DNA of 64,000 nt, taken from Roseomonas sp. (lineage in GTDB: Bacteria; Pseudomonadota; Alphaproteobacteria; Acetobacterales; Acetobacteraceae). Positions within the stretch are counted from its first letter, which is position 1; each line of letters opens with the position of its first letter. Shown here in pieces: positions 54,005-63,160 of this stretch. Position numbers and translations under genes: made by a program. Below the pieces are notes generated by a model, which saw only the letters and a list, made by a program, of their open reading frames with translations, was not told the origin of the DNA and made no database searches. The stretch lies in contig JADCFQ010000004.1 of NCBI GenBank assembly GCA_020249435.1, positions 1 through 64,000 of the forward strand. Reading direction: 5' to 3'.

Positions 54005-55162
54005 ATGACCCTGCCCCTGCTCTTCACGCCTTGGACCAAGCGCGGCGTTACGCTGAAAAATCGCGTGGTGGTCGCGCCGATGCATCAATATGCGGCGGAC
54101 CATGGCTTCATCACCGATTGGCATTTGATGAATGCTGGGCGTTTTGCCGCGGGTGGTGCCGGCATGGTGATGGTGGAAAGCACCAAGGTAGAACGGCGCG
54201 GCTGCGGCACGCTTGGCGATACCGGGCTTTGGGATGATGCTTTCATCCCGGGCATGAAACGTGTGGCGGATTTGATTCGTGCCAATGGTTCAGTGCCAGC
54301 AATCCAGATTGGCCATTCCGGCCGCAAGGCACGGCGTTTTCGTCCCTGGGAAGGTGGCGCGCCACTTCTGCAAAGCCCTGCGATCACGGATTGGGAAGCT
54401 TGGGAACTTGTGGCACCGAGTGCCGAGATCGGCGATGCGGGTGACCCCATGCCGCGTGCGCTCACGCGCGATGAAATTCCAAAGCTGGTGCAGCATTGGG
54501 CGGATGCCGCGCGGCGCGCCGATGCTGCGGGTTTTGATGTGCTCGAAATCCACGCGGCGCATGGGTATCTGATCCATCAATTCCTCTCGCCTTCCGCCAA
54601 TCGGCGCAATGATGATTATGGCGGTTCGGAGCGTAACCGCATGCGCTTTGCGCTTGAAGTCGTGGAGGCAGTGCGCGCGGTATGGCCCACGCATAAGCCA
54701 CTCTTCATGCGTTTCTCGGTCGAAGATGATGCCGGCTGGGATGTGGAACAAAGCATTCGCCTCGCCGCGCTTGTCGGCGCTGCTGGTGTTGATGTGGTGG
54801 ATTGTTCATCGGGTGGCATCACGGGCGGTCCGCCCAAGGCCGCGCGGCCTGGCTATGGCTATCAGGTGCCTTATGCGCGGCGGTTGCGGCACGAGGCCCC
54901 CATCGCCACCATGGCGGTCGGTCTGATTGTGCATGCCGATCAGGCCGAGGCAATTCTGCAAGCCGGCGATGCTGATCTTGTCGCGATTGGGCGAGAGATT
55001 CTCTACAACCCAAATTGGCCAACCGATGCCGCACGCAAGCTTGGCGTGGATGGGGCTTTTGATGCCATGCCACAGGCGCAGAGCTATTGGCTCGAAAAAC
55101 GTGCGAAATCGGTGAAGGATATGGAGCCTTCAACCTATCGGCGGGGCCTGCATCAGGCGTGA
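54005..55162 (+). CDS. NADH:flavin oxidoreductase, Old Yellow Enzyme family (His27 variant)
   Basis: This 385-residue FMN barrel enzyme has VVVAPMHQYAAD near residues 21-32. HAAHGYLIHQFLSPSANRRN lies near 185 and DVVDCSSGG near 270. In YqjM-type enzymes the first block has a Cys that tunes the flavin (PMCQY); here His27 replaces it. OYE proteins reduce activated C=C bonds with NAD(P)H. GGAGG precedes the ATG. It is followed by an MFS transporter and a PuuE-like hydrolase on the same strand. Confidence 0.93.
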   Translation: MTLPLLFTPWTKRGVTLKNRVVVAPMHQYAADHGFITDWHLMNAGRFAAGGAGMVMVESTKVERRGCGTLGDTGLWDDAFIPGMKRVADLIRANGSVPAIQIGHSGRKARRFRPWEGGAPLLQSPAITDWEAWELVAPSAEIGDAGDPMPRALTRDEIPKLVQHWADAARRADAAGFDVLEIHAAHGYLIHQFLSPSANRRNDDYGGSERNRMRFALEVVEAVRAVWPTHKPLFMRFSVEDDAGWDVEQSIRLAALVGAAGVDVVDCSSGGITGGPPKAARPGYGYQVPYARRLRHEAPIATMAVGLIVHADQAEAILQAGDADLVAIGREILYNPNWPTDAARKLGVDGAFDAMPQAQSYWLEKRAKSVKDMEPSTYRRGLHQA

Positions 55163-55175
55163 TCGGGACCGCGGC

Positions 55176-56360
55176 ATGAGTAGCGCTCACGGCCTCACGC
55201 TCGCGCTTTTTCTATTGGCGGGTTCGCAAACCTTGGCGACCATGGCGGTTTATGCGCTGCCCGTGTTGGTCGCCTATGCCGCGCCGGATTTTGGGGTGGC
55301 GCGCGCAAACATCGGCTATCAGGTGGGCCTGGTTTATCTCTGCGCGGTTTTCGCTTCCGCTTATGGGCCACGCTGGCTCGCGATATGGGGGCCGGCGCGT
55401 ACCACACAAATCGCACTTCTTGCAGCGGCGATTGGCGTTGCCACGCTGAGTTTTGCTGAGCTTGCCGTTGCGGTACCAGCCACGATTTTGATCGGGCTGG
55501 CCTATGGGCTGACCAACCCGGCTGCGTCGCAATTGCTTGGCAAGCTTGCGCCGCCATCACGCCGCAATATGGTTTTCGGCCTGAAGCAAATGGGTGTGCC
55601 TTTTGGCGTTGCATTGGCAGGCTTGATGCTGCCTGGCACGGCAGAGATCCTGGGCTGGCGTAACGCCATGCTGATTGCGGCGGCGATGTTGCTGATGATG
55701 GTGATTGGGCTGCAATTGAAGCGCGCGGATTGGGATCAGGATCGCGGCGCGGCTGCTGTGCAGGCAGGGCCATTGCTGCTGTTGAAATCGCCCGCGCTTG
55801 GCGTGATTGGTCTTGCGGCTGCCTGTTATGCCTTGGTGCAGATCGGCCTTGGGGCGCATATGGTTGCGATGCTGATTGGCGATTATGGCTGGGATTCCGT
55901 TTCAGCTGGCGCGCTCGTGGGGCTCTGTCAGGTCGTTGGCGGGCTTTCGCGCATTGGCTGGGCTTTGGTGGCGGATACACGCGTGGGCGGTCAGCGTGCG
56001 CTGATGCTGATTGGTGCTCTATCCGGAATTTTTCTGATGATGTTGCCTTTGGTTGGCGGTACGCAGACGCTGTTGCTGGTACTGCTGTTTGTCGCGATCG
56101 GCGCCAGCACCGCCGGCTGGAATGGCGTCTTGGTCGCAGAAAGTGTGCGCCTTGCACCGCCAGGTGCGGCGGGCGCTGCATCCGGTGCGGTGATTTCGCT
56201 GAGCTTCGCTGGCGCCGTGCTCGGCCCGCCATTGATCGCCGTGCTCGGCCAGGAATTGCACGGCTATCGCTACGCTTTCGCGATATTGGCAATGCTGCCG
56301 CTTGCCGGCGCAGCGCTGTGCTGGTTCGGGCGCCATGCGCGCAGGGGAGATTTCACATGA
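55176..56360 (+). CDS. MFS transporter
   Basis: This 394-residue protein has twelve predicted helices, a short N-terminus, a G-rich helix 4 (IGLAYGLTNPAASQLLG) and a long middle loop near residues 180-195. Small-molecule import or export is likely; the substrate is unknown. Its stop overlaps the deacetylase-fold gene (ATGA), so the two are co-expressed. The start ATG has only a weak ribosome binding site. Confidence 0.92.
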   Translation: MSSAHGLTLALFLLAGSQTLATMAVYALPVLVAYAAPDFGVARANIGYQVGLVYLCAVFASAYGPRWLAIWGPARTTQIALLAAAIGVATLSFAELAVAVPATILIGLAYGLTNPAASQLLGKLAPPSRRNMVFGLKQMGVPFGVALAGLMLPGTAEILGWRNAMLIAAAMLLMMVIGLQLKRADWDQDRGAAAVQAGPLLLLKSPALGVIGLAAACYALVQIGLGAHMVAMLIGDYGWDSVSAGALVGLCQVVGGLSRIGWALVADTRVGGQRALMLIGALSGIFLMMLPLVGGTQTLLLVLLFVAIGASTAGWNGVLVAESVRLAPPGAAGAASGAVISLSFAGAVLGPPLIAVLGQELHGYRYAFAILAMLPLAGAALCWFGRHARRGDFT

Positions 56361-57250
56361 CACGCGATATGGTTGGCTATGGCGGCAAATGGCCCGATAT
56401 GGCCTGGCCTAATGGCGCGCGGCTTGCCGTTTCCGTCGCTGTCAATTTTGAAGAAGGTGCGGAACAGCAAGTAGGTGATGGTGACCCGCAATGCGAGCGC
56501 ATCGGCGAGGTGATCAGCGTCGTTGCCCCGGGTGTGCGCGATATGGGGCAGGAACAGATTTTTGCCTATGGCACGCGCGCCGGCTTTTGGCGCATGTTGG
56601 ATGCGCTGGACCGTCACGCGATTCCCGCAACCTTCCTGATGTGCGGTCGCGCAGTTGAACGGGCACCCTCACTCGCGGCGGAGGTCACAAGGCGCGGCCA
56701 TGAAGCCGCCGCGCATGGTTGGCTTTGGCGTCCGCAGGCCGATTACACATCGCGTGAGGCAGAGTCTGTTGATCTTGATCGTTGCATCGCTGCCATCGCC
56801 AAGGCGTGTGGCATTGCGTCACAAGGATTTTTCTGCCGAGGTTCGGAAAGCATCTGGACGCGCGGGTTATTGCAGGAACGCGGCTTTGCCTGGGTGTCAA
56901 ATGCTTTTGATGATGATTTACCCTATGATGATCCTGCACATCCTGGGCTTTTTGTATTGCCCTATGCGCTAGACACCAATGACATGAAGTTCTTCCACCC
57001 GAATGGCTTTGTGCGCGCCAGTGAGATGGTGGAGTATGTGAATGACGCGCTGGATGTGCTGCTCGCCGAAGCAAGCCAGGGTAAGCCGCGTCTGCTCAAT
57101 ATCGGCTATCATCTGCGCATCGCGGGGCGACCAGCGCGCTTCCCCGCTTTTGAAAAAGTGCTGGCGAGACTGGCGGGATTGGGTGATCAAATCTGGGTGG
57201 CGCGGCGGATGGATATTGCGAAAGCCTGGCGCGCTGCGACCCACGCGTGA
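56357..57250 (+). CDS. Polysaccharide deacetylase-fold hydrolase (PuuE allantoinase-like), second copy
   Basis: This 297-residue protein is a paralogue of the product of 46179-47087. It has VAVNFEEGAEQQ near residue 25, TRAGFWRMLDAL near 75, an AAHGWLWRPQ metal-site segment near 115 and the C-terminal GYHLRIAGRPARFPAFEKVL block. The two differ widely elsewhere, so they probably act on different cyclic amides. It is translationally coupled to the MFS transporter, which may carry its substrate. Confidence 0.9.
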   Translation: MTRDMVGYGGKWPDMAWPNGARLAVSVAVNFEEGAEQQVGDGDPQCERIGEVISVVAPGVRDMGQEQIFAYGTRAGFWRMLDALDRHAIPATFLMCGRAVERAPSLAAEVTRRGHEAAAHGWLWRPQADYTSREAESVDLDRCIAAIAKACGIASQGFFCRGSESIWTRGLLQERGFAWVSNAFDDDLPYDDPAHPGLFVLPYALDTNDMKFFHPNGFVRASEMVEYVNDALDVLLAEASQGKPRLLNIGYHLRIAGRPARFPAFEKVLARLAGLGDQIWVARRMDIAKAWRAATHA

Positions 57251-57280
57251 ACGCAGGCCGCAGCGCGACAAAACATTGCT

Positions 57281-57877
57281 TCAGCCCGGAGGAACCATGC
57301 GCGTCATCGCCGGCATGGCCGCAACCTTTGCATACCAGGCTTCAAGCTTGGGATGTCCAGGCCGCCACGGCTCATTCGGATAACGGAAATCCATATAGCC
57401 CAAGGCGCAGGCAATGGTGATCTCACCAATATTCGTCAGCATGCCAAGGCTATCGGCTTCCGCTTCCAGCACAGCAAGTGCGGCCTTCACCTTGCCCTGC
57501 TGAAGCGCGATGTAGGTCTGCCGCCCTTCATCCTGCGGCAGCGCAATTTCGCGCCGGCGCGGTTGTGTGGCATCCAGAATGCCATCGCCCAAGGCTTCCT
57601 GACGCAACGCCTTCCAACGCGCCGGGCCAGCCGCCGGAAACATCTTCGGCCCATCGCCGACACTATCCAGATATTCGCAAATCACCGGGCTGTCATACAG
57701 CGCAGTGCCATCATCCAACACCAAGGTTGGCACTTTCGAAAGCGGATTGACCTTCACCAGCGCCGGATCGGTGGTGCCAACCGTCCAAAGCTCCATCTGC
57801 TTGTCGATGCCGCGCTGAATGGCGAGTAACACGCATTTCCGCACATAGGGGCTATTGGGTGAATAGGCGAGTTTCAT
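57281..57877 (-). CDS. Glutathione S-transferase family protein
   Basis: This 198-residue protein has the N-terminal thioredoxin-like domain starting KLAYSPNSPYVRKC and the glutathione-binding KVPTLVLDDGTALYDSPVIC block near residues 48-67. An all-helical C-terminal domain follows. AGGAAGG lies upstream of the ATG. It is convergent with the PuuE-like gene and lies downstream of an OYE gene on the same strand, 35 bp away. It could be a detoxification or isomerisation enzyme. Confidence 0.92.
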   Translation of the reverse strand: MKLAYSPNSPYVRKCVLLAIQRGIDKQMELWTVGTTDPALVKVNPLSKVPTLVLDDGTALYDSPVICEYLDSVGDGPKMFPAAGPARWKALRQEALGDGILDATQPRRREIALPQDEGRQTYIALQQGKVKAALAVLEAEADSLGMLTNIGEITIACALGYMDFRYPNEPWRPGHPKLEAWYAKVAAMPAMTRMVPPG

Positions 57878-57912
57878 CTTGCGTTTCCTTCCTTTGTCTC
57901 ATTCCAAATGCG

Positions 57913-59067
57913 TCATGCCGGCGGGGTGCCGAGGGCATTCATCACCGCGCCACGCTTTTCCATCCACCAGCCATGTTGCGGCGGCCAGCAGCCGAAAACT
58001 TCCTCGGTCGTGCCAGGTTCCAGCACGGCGCGTGCATGCAAGGGCCAATTCGGGTTGTTCATGCCCTCACGCCCAACCGCGATCAGATCAGCATCACCCG
58101 CGGCCAAGGCCGCTTCGGCCTGATGCGGGCCGATAATCAGCCCGACTGCCATGGATTTCATGCCAAGCTCCCGCCGGATTTGCGCGGCATAGGGAATCTG
58201 AAAACCATAGCCACGCGGCACACGCTTGCTGCCGGTGGCGCTGCCGCCAATGCCACCTGAAGAACAATCCATCACATCAACGCCAAGCTTTTGGCATTCG
58301 CGCGCATAAGCCACGCTATCTTCCATTTCCCAACCGCCATCAGCGCCATCCACCGCGGAAATACGGACGAACAACGGCAGGTTTTCCGGCCAGGCTTCAC
58401 GCGCGGCGCGCACAATCTCAAGCGGGAAGCGCATGCGCCCGGCGAGATCACCGCCATATTCATCATTGCGTGTATTGCACAAGGGCGAAAGGAATTGATG
58501 CAGCAGGTAGCCATGCGCGCAATGCACCTCAATCGCCTCATATCCGGCGGCAAGGGCACGACGCGCGGCGGTCGCGAAGGCTTCGCGAATATCGGCCATG
58601 CCTTCCTTGGTCAGTGCTTCGGGCTGCACATGGCCTTCACCAATCGCCATCGCGGTCGGCCCCACCAATGGCCAGGTTTTTTCGCCCTTGGCGGCCTCAG
58701 GCGCGCCCAAGGGTCCATTGCCTTCAAAGGCGCGCTGCGACGAACCCTTGCGCCCCGCATGGCCAAGCTGCATCGCTGGCACCGCGCCCTGCGCCTTGAT
58801 GAATCGCGCAAGCCGCTGCACCGGTTCAATATGCGCATCCGACCAAAGCCCAAGATCACCATGGGTAATGCGGCCTTCGCGCATCACGGAAGTCACTTCC
58901 GTGAAGATCAGCCCAAAGCCACCCACCGCAAAGCGGCCAAGCTGCACCATATGCCAATCATTCGCCAAACCTTCGATCGCTGAGTATTGGCAAAGCGGCG
59001 GCATGACCACGCGGTTCGGAATCGTCACGCTACGAATGGTGAGCGGCGAGAAAAGCAGGGAACTCAT
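57913..59067 (-). CDS. NADH:flavin oxidoreductase, Old Yellow Enzyme family (YqjM/XenA-like)
   Basis: This 384-residue protein has VVMPPLCQYSAIEG, with Cys26 at the position of the YqjM redox-tuning Cys. The second block HCAHGYLLHQFLSPLCNTRN and DVMDCSSGG are also present. It is therefore the canonical thermophilic-like OYE, unlike the His27 protein at 54005-55162. It reduces activated alkenes or nitro compounds with NADPH. CGGAGA precedes the ATG. Confidence 0.94.
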   Translation of the reverse strand: MSSLLFSPLTIRSVTIPNRVVMPPLCQYSAIEGLANDWHMVQLGRFAVGGFGLIFTEVTSVMREGRITHGDLGLWSDAHIEPVQRLARFIKAQGAVPAMQLGHAGRKGSSQRAFEGNGPLGAPEAAKGEKTWPLVGPTAMAIGEGHVQPEALTKEGMADIREAFATAARRALAAGYEAIEVHCAHGYLLHQFLSPLCNTRNDEYGGDLAGRMRFPLEIVRAAREAWPENLPLFVRISAVDGADGGWEMEDSVAYARECQKLGVDVMDCSSGGIGGSATGSKRVPRGYGFQIPYAAQIRRELGMKSMAVGLIIGPHQAEAALAAGDADLIAVGREGMNNPNWPLHARAVLEPGTTEEVFGCWPPQHGWWMEKRGAVMNALGTPPA

Positions 59068-59229
59068 GGGGCGTCTCCGATTAGGCGAATGCTACACGCA
59101 GCGTGATACAGCTTGGCGCGCGCGTCCAGACCGCGCCTTAATCCGCCATGCTGCGCGCGCCATTGCCATCACATCACTGGCCGCCTAGGAACCGCGCTTT
59201 CCGCCTGCGCAACCTTGGGGAAAACCGCT

Positions 59230-59826
59230 GTGCATGATCCGCTTTTTTGGGCTTTGCTTGGTTTCGCCCTGACCACAAGCTGCACGCCAGGGCCGAACAA
59301 CGCCATGCTGACAGCCTCCGGCGCCAATTTCGGCTTCCGCCGCGCCGTGCCGCATATGCTTGGGATTATTCTTGGCTTTCCGGCCATGGTACTCGCGATT
59401 GGGCTTGGGCTGGGCACGGTTTTCACCGCGCTGCCTTGGCTGCATCTGGCGCTGAAATATGTCGGCGCTGCCTATATGCTCTACCTCGCCTGGCGCATCG
59501 CCACTGCCGGTCGCGGCAAGGGCGCTGGCGCCGCGAAGCCCATCGGGTTTTTTGAAGCGGCAGGCTTTCAATGGGTCAATCCCAAGGCCTGGATCATGGC
59601 GGTTGGCGCACTCGCCGCCTATACCCTGCCCGAGGCGCCTGTCTGGTCCGAGGCTACGCGCGTGGCAGCGGCATTTCTTTTTTCCGGCGTCATCTCCTGC
59701 ACCCTATGGTGCGGGTTTGGTGTGGCGATTGGCCGGCTGCTGACCTCCGATCGCGCATTTCGGCTTTTCAACTACGCCATGGCCTTGGCATTAGTGGCGT
59801 CGCTGATTCCGGTGTTCATTCTCTAA
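59230..59826 (+). CDS. LysE/RhtB-family amino acid exporter
   Basis: This 198-residue membrane protein has six hydrophobic segments and the LysE signature TSCTPGPNNAMLTASG near residue 18, followed by GFRRAVPHMLGI. The start is GTG at 59230, preceded by GGGGAA; the upstream frame is poor. It exports an amino acid or homoserine-like compound. The next gene follows after 18 bp, but its function is unrelated. Confidence 0.9.
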   Translation: MHDPLFWALLGFALTTSCTPGPNNAMLTASGANFGFRRAVPHMLGIILGFPAMVLAIGLGLGTVFTALPWLHLALKYVGAAYMLYLAWRIATAGRGKGAGAAKPIGFFEAAGFQWVNPKAWIMAVGALAAYTLPEAPVWSEATRVAAAFLFSGVISCTLWCGFGVAIGRLLTSDRAFRLFNYAMALALVASLIPVFIL

Positions 59827-59844
59827 CGCGAAAGGCCCAACGCC

Positions 59845-60993
59845 TTGCCCCAAGCCCTGCTAGCCATCATCGCAGCCTTGCTTTTGCTGGCGGGCGCGCT
59901 TGGGCTTGCGCTGCACTATGGTAGCAATCACGCCCTCCTTTGGGCGCTTGGTGCAGCGCTTGGCTTCACTTTGTATCGCGGTGCCTTCAGCTTTGCTGGT
60001 GGTTTTCGCCAAGTGTTGGCAGAAGGGCGCGGGGCAGGACTGCGCGCACAAATGCTCATGCTTGGCATTCTGGTTGTCATCATGCTGCCGGCCATTCATG
60101 CCGGAACACTCGCCGGTGCGCCAGTGCGTGGTATTGTCTTTCCCACCGGTGTTGCGGTGATCATCGGCGCCTTCATCTTCGGCATCGGCATGCAATTGGG
60201 TGGCGGCTGCGCTTCCGGCACACTCTACACCGCAGGCGGTGGCAATACGCGCATGTTGCTGACATTGGTATTTTTCATCATCGGCGCCACCATCGCGGCC
60301 TATGATTCCGAAAGATGGGCCGATCTGCCGGCGCTTGCCGCGACATCCCTGCCGGAGCTGATCGGGCTATGGCCGACGATAATAGGCAGCCTCACGGTTT
60401 TCCTTTGCGTCGCGCTGGCTTCGCGCGTGATCGAACAACGCCACCATGGTCGTGTTGAACCGATCTTCCGCGCGCCAGCAGCAGCATCACCACGGCTTTG
60501 GTCTTGGGGCTTGGCCGCCATTATTCTTGCCGCGCTCAACATCATCACGCTTTGGGTTGCTGGGCGACCCTGGGTGATCACCGCGTCTTTCCCACTCTGG
60601 GGGTCGCGCGCCGTCGCGGAATTTGGCTGGGACGAACCCGCCTTCTGGGCCTTTTGGGAAGACCCGACACGTACGGAAGCCTTTCTCCGCCCGCTGCTCG
60701 CGGAACGCAGCAGTGTCATGAATTTCGGCCTGCTGCTGGGTGCGTTTTTCGCCGCGGCACTTGCCGCGCGCATCAAGCCGCAATGGCGTATGCCCTGGCG
60801 GCATGGTTGCGCTTCCGTGCTGGGTGGGCTCCTGCTTGGCTATGGCGCCGTCATGGCCTCGGGCTGCAATATCAGCGCCTATGTCGCGGGGATCGCTTCC
60901 GGCAGCCTGCATGGCTGGCTTTGGATACTGCCGGGGCTCGCCGGCAATTGGGTTGGGCTGCAGTTGCGCCCACTATTCCGCCTGGATCGCTGA
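59845..60993 (+). CDS. YeeE/YedE-family sulfur-compound transporter
   Basis: This 382-residue membrane protein has two related halves, each with a conserved glycine/cysteine loop: GGGCASGTLYTAGGG (Cys122) and ASGCNISAYVAG (Cys341). These are the features of the YeeE/TsuA family that takes up thiosulfate by relay between cysteines. The start is TTG at 59845 with AAAGG upstream. It lies directly before a cytochrome c, FccB and SoxYZ, which supports a sulfur-compound role. Confidence 0.9.
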   Translation: MPQALLAIIAALLLLAGALGLALHYGSNHALLWALGAALGFTLYRGAFSFAGGFRQVLAEGRGAGLRAQMLMLGILVVIMLPAIHAGTLAGAPVRGIVFPTGVAVIIGAFIFGIGMQLGGGCASGTLYTAGGGNTRMLLTLVFFIIGATIAAYDSERWADLPALAATSLPELIGLWPTIIGSLTVFLCVALASRVIEQRHHGRVEPIFRAPAAASPRLWSWGLAAIILAALNIITLWVAGRPWVITASFPLWGSRAVAEFGWDEPAFWAFWEDPTRTEAFLRPLLAERSSVMNFGLLLGAFFAAALAARIKPQWRMPWRHGCASVLGGLLLGYGAVMASGCNISAYVAGIASGSLHGWLWILPGLAGNWVGLQLRPLFRLDR

Positions 60994-61144
60994 GGAAGAT
61001 TTTTCACGCTTTTACGGCACCACAGAAGGCCTATTCGCCGCTTCCTTAGACAGATAGCAGCAAATTATTTCACTTGCGGCGCATCCTCGCCGAAGTCATA
61101 TCCTTGCTGAGAAGGGCGTGAACCCGCCCATTTGGGAGAAAGTT

Positions 61145-61444
61145 ATGCTTCGCGTCCTTTTTCTGGGGTTTGGCTTATGCGCGCTTGGCGGTGGGGCCAA
61201 TGCGCAGGCCCCATCTACGGCTGCTGCCATCCTGGCTGAGGCCTGCTTCGGTTGTCACGGCCCGAACGGGCAAGGTGCCACTGGCGGCGCCGCTATCGCT
61301 GGAAGGGATAAGGCTGAATTGGCTGCAGCACTCCTTGCTTTCCGCAGTAACGAACGCACTGGCACCATTATGGGGCGTATCGCGCGTGGCTACAGCGACC
61401 CCGAAATTGCGGCCATCGCCGACCATATAGCCCGTCTGCGTTGA
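61145..61444 (+). CDS. Small periplasmic class I cytochrome c (FccA/SoxE-like)
   Basis: This 99-residue protein has a signal peptide (LRVLFLGFGLCALGGGANAQ), a single heme motif CFGCH (Cys34, Cys37, His38) and Met76 as the likely sixth ligand. It lies ten bases before FccB and probably accepts electrons from it. It is smaller than the diheme subunit of Allochromatium flavocytochrome c and resembles the monoheme type. GGGAGAAAG lies upstream of the ATG. Confidence 0.92.
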   Translation: MLRVLFLGFGLCALGGGANAQAPSTAAAILAEACFGCHGPNGQGATGGAAIAGRDKAELAAALLAFRSNERTGTIMGRIARGYSDPEIAAIADHIARLR

Positions 61445-61454
61445 GGATCACGCC

Positions 61455-62732
61455 ATGCCCAATTTCTTGACCCGCCGCACGCTTTTTGCCGCCTCAGCAC
61501 TTCTCGCCGCGCCAGCTACGCTCCGCGCCCAAACCACCGCGCGCCTGTTGATCATTGGTGGTGGCTTTGGTGGTGCCTCTGCGGCATCCTTCGCCCGGCG
61601 GCACTACCCTGATGTGCAAGTGACGCTGGTTGAAGCCAATCAGCGTTTCGTCACCTGCCCTTATGGCAATCTGTTGTTGGCCGGTGAAAGGCAGATCAAC
61701 CAGATCAGCCATTCCTATGATGGGCTGCGTTCGCGCGGTGTCCGCGTGATTCATGACCGCGCCATGGGCATTGACCCGCCGGCCAAGCGGGTGCGGCTGC
61801 AAGGAGGAGAAACGCTTGCCTATGATCGGCTGATTCTCTCCCCCGGTATCGCCATACGATGGGGGGCGATTGAAGGTTATGATCAGGCGGCGGCGGAAGT
61901 CATGCCCCATGCCTGGATTCCAGGGGATGGCACACAAACGCTAATGCTGCGACGCCAATTGGAAGCGATGCCTGATGGTGGCGTGGTTGGCCTTGCCATT
62001 CCGGCCAACCCCTTCCGCTGCCCACCTGGACCTTATGAACGCATCAGCATGATTGCGCATTATCTGAAGAAGCATAAGCCAAGATCCAAGATTCTGGCAC
62101 TGGATGCCAAGGAAGCCTTCAGCAAGCAAGGACTCTTCCAAGATGGTTGGCGCGCACTTTACGGGAATATGATTGAATGGGTTCCCGCCAATCGTGATGG
62201 CCGCGTGGTAAAGGTTGACCCGCGTGAGAGGGTTTTGGAAACCGAATTCGGTACGCGCCACAAGGTAGATGTGGCAAATGTGATTCCGCCGCAATCCGCC
62301 GCCGCCATTGCCGTTGAATCTGGGCTTGCCAATGATAGTGGCTGGGTGCCGGTGAATACGCGCAGCTTTGAAGCGCGTGCCGCGCAAGGCATTCATGTCA
62401 TTGGCGATGCAAATATCCCCGGGCCTATGCCGAAATCCGGCTATATCGCATATTCCACAGCGAAACAGGCGGTTGCCAGCGCCCTGGGCGGGCTGCGCGG
62501 GGAAGCGCCACCAGAAGCGGTTTATTTCAACACCTGCTACAGTCATGTCGGCGCGGATTACGGTATTTCCATTGTGGGCATCTTCCGCCCCAATGCGGAT
62601 GGCACCGCGATTGCTGAAGTACCCAATTCGGGTGGTGTGTCGCCACGAGGCGACCTTCCGGAACAGCGCCGACTTGAAGCAATTTATGCAGATGCCTGGT
62701 ATGAATCCATAACCAAATCCATGTTCGGCTGA
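61455..62732 (+). CDS. fccB: Flavocytochrome c sulfide dehydrogenase flavoprotein subunit (FccB/SoxF-like)
   Basis: This 425-residue protein has a Tat signal (TRRTLFAASALL, cleavage near LRAQ). It has the FAD motif LLIIGGGFGGASAASFARR near residue 31, Cys68 (FVTCPYGN) at the covalent FAD position, and the redox pair Cys189 (FRCPPGPYER) and Cys361 (NTCYS). It oxidises sulfide or persulfide in the periplasm and passes electrons to the small cytochrome. Its stop overlaps the soxY start (TGATG). Confidence 0.95.
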   Translation: MPNFLTRRTLFAASALLAAPATLRAQTTARLLIIGGGFGGASAASFARRHYPDVQVTLVEANQRFVTCPYGNLLLAGERQINQISHSYDGLRSRGVRVIHDRAMGIDPPAKRVRLQGGETLAYDRLILSPGIAIRWGAIEGYDQAAAEVMPHAWIPGDGTQTLMLRRQLEAMPDGGVVGLAIPANPFRCPPGPYERISMIAHYLKKHKPRSKILALDAKEAFSKQGLFQDGWRALYGNMIEWVPANRDGRVVKVDPRERVLETEFGTRHKVDVANVIPPQSAAAIAVESGLANDSGWVPVNTRSFEARAAQGIHVIGDANIPGPMPKSGYIAYSTAKQAVASALGGLRGEAPPEAVYFNTCYSHVGADYGISIVGIFRPNADGTAIAEVPNSGGVSPRGDLPEQRRLEAIYADAWYESITKSMFG

Positions 62733-63160
62733 TGAACATACACCGCAGAACCTGCCTTGCGCTGCTGGCGCTGCCCTTCGCAGCCGCCGCGCAGACCGAA
62801 GAAGCGCTTCGCACAGCCATACGCGACGCAATTGGGGATAAGCCCGTGGCTGATGGTGGCATTACGCTCCGCGTCCCGTCACTCGCTGAAAATGGAGGGC
62901 AGGTACCGCTTGGCATCGTCGTGGAAAGCCCGATGACGCTACAGGATCATGTCACAGCCATTCACGTCTTTGCCACGCGCAACCCGACGCCAGGGGTAGC
63001 GACCTTTCGCCTGACACCCTTGCTGGCGCGCGCTGAAGTGCAAACGCGCATTCGCCTCGCCGAAGATCAGCGCCTGATCGTGCTGGCGGAAACCAGCACT
63101 GGCCGCGTCCTGCGCGCCAGCGCGGAATTGCGAGTTGGCGCCGGGGGGTGCCTTTCATGA
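62732..63160 (+). CDS. soxY: SoxY-like sulfur carrier with a modified C-terminus
   Basis: This 142-residue protein has a Tat-type signal (HRRTCLALLALP, cleavage near AAAQ) and the SoxY fold pattern ENGGQVPLGIVVESP near residues 53-67. The carrier cysteine is Cys140 in GAGGCLS. Canonical SoxY ends GGCGG, so the last two residues differ. The swinging arm should carry sulfur intermediates bound to SoxZ, encoded next. SoxAX, SoxB and SoxCD are not in this window. It overlaps soxZ by four bases. Confidence 0.92.
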   Translation: MNIHRRTCLALLALPFAAAAQTEEALRTAIRDAIGDKPVADGGITLRVPSLAENGGQVPLGIVVESPMTLQDHVTAIHVFATRNPTPGVATFRLTPLLARAEVQTRIRLAEDQRLIVLAETSTGRVLRASAELRVGAGGCLS

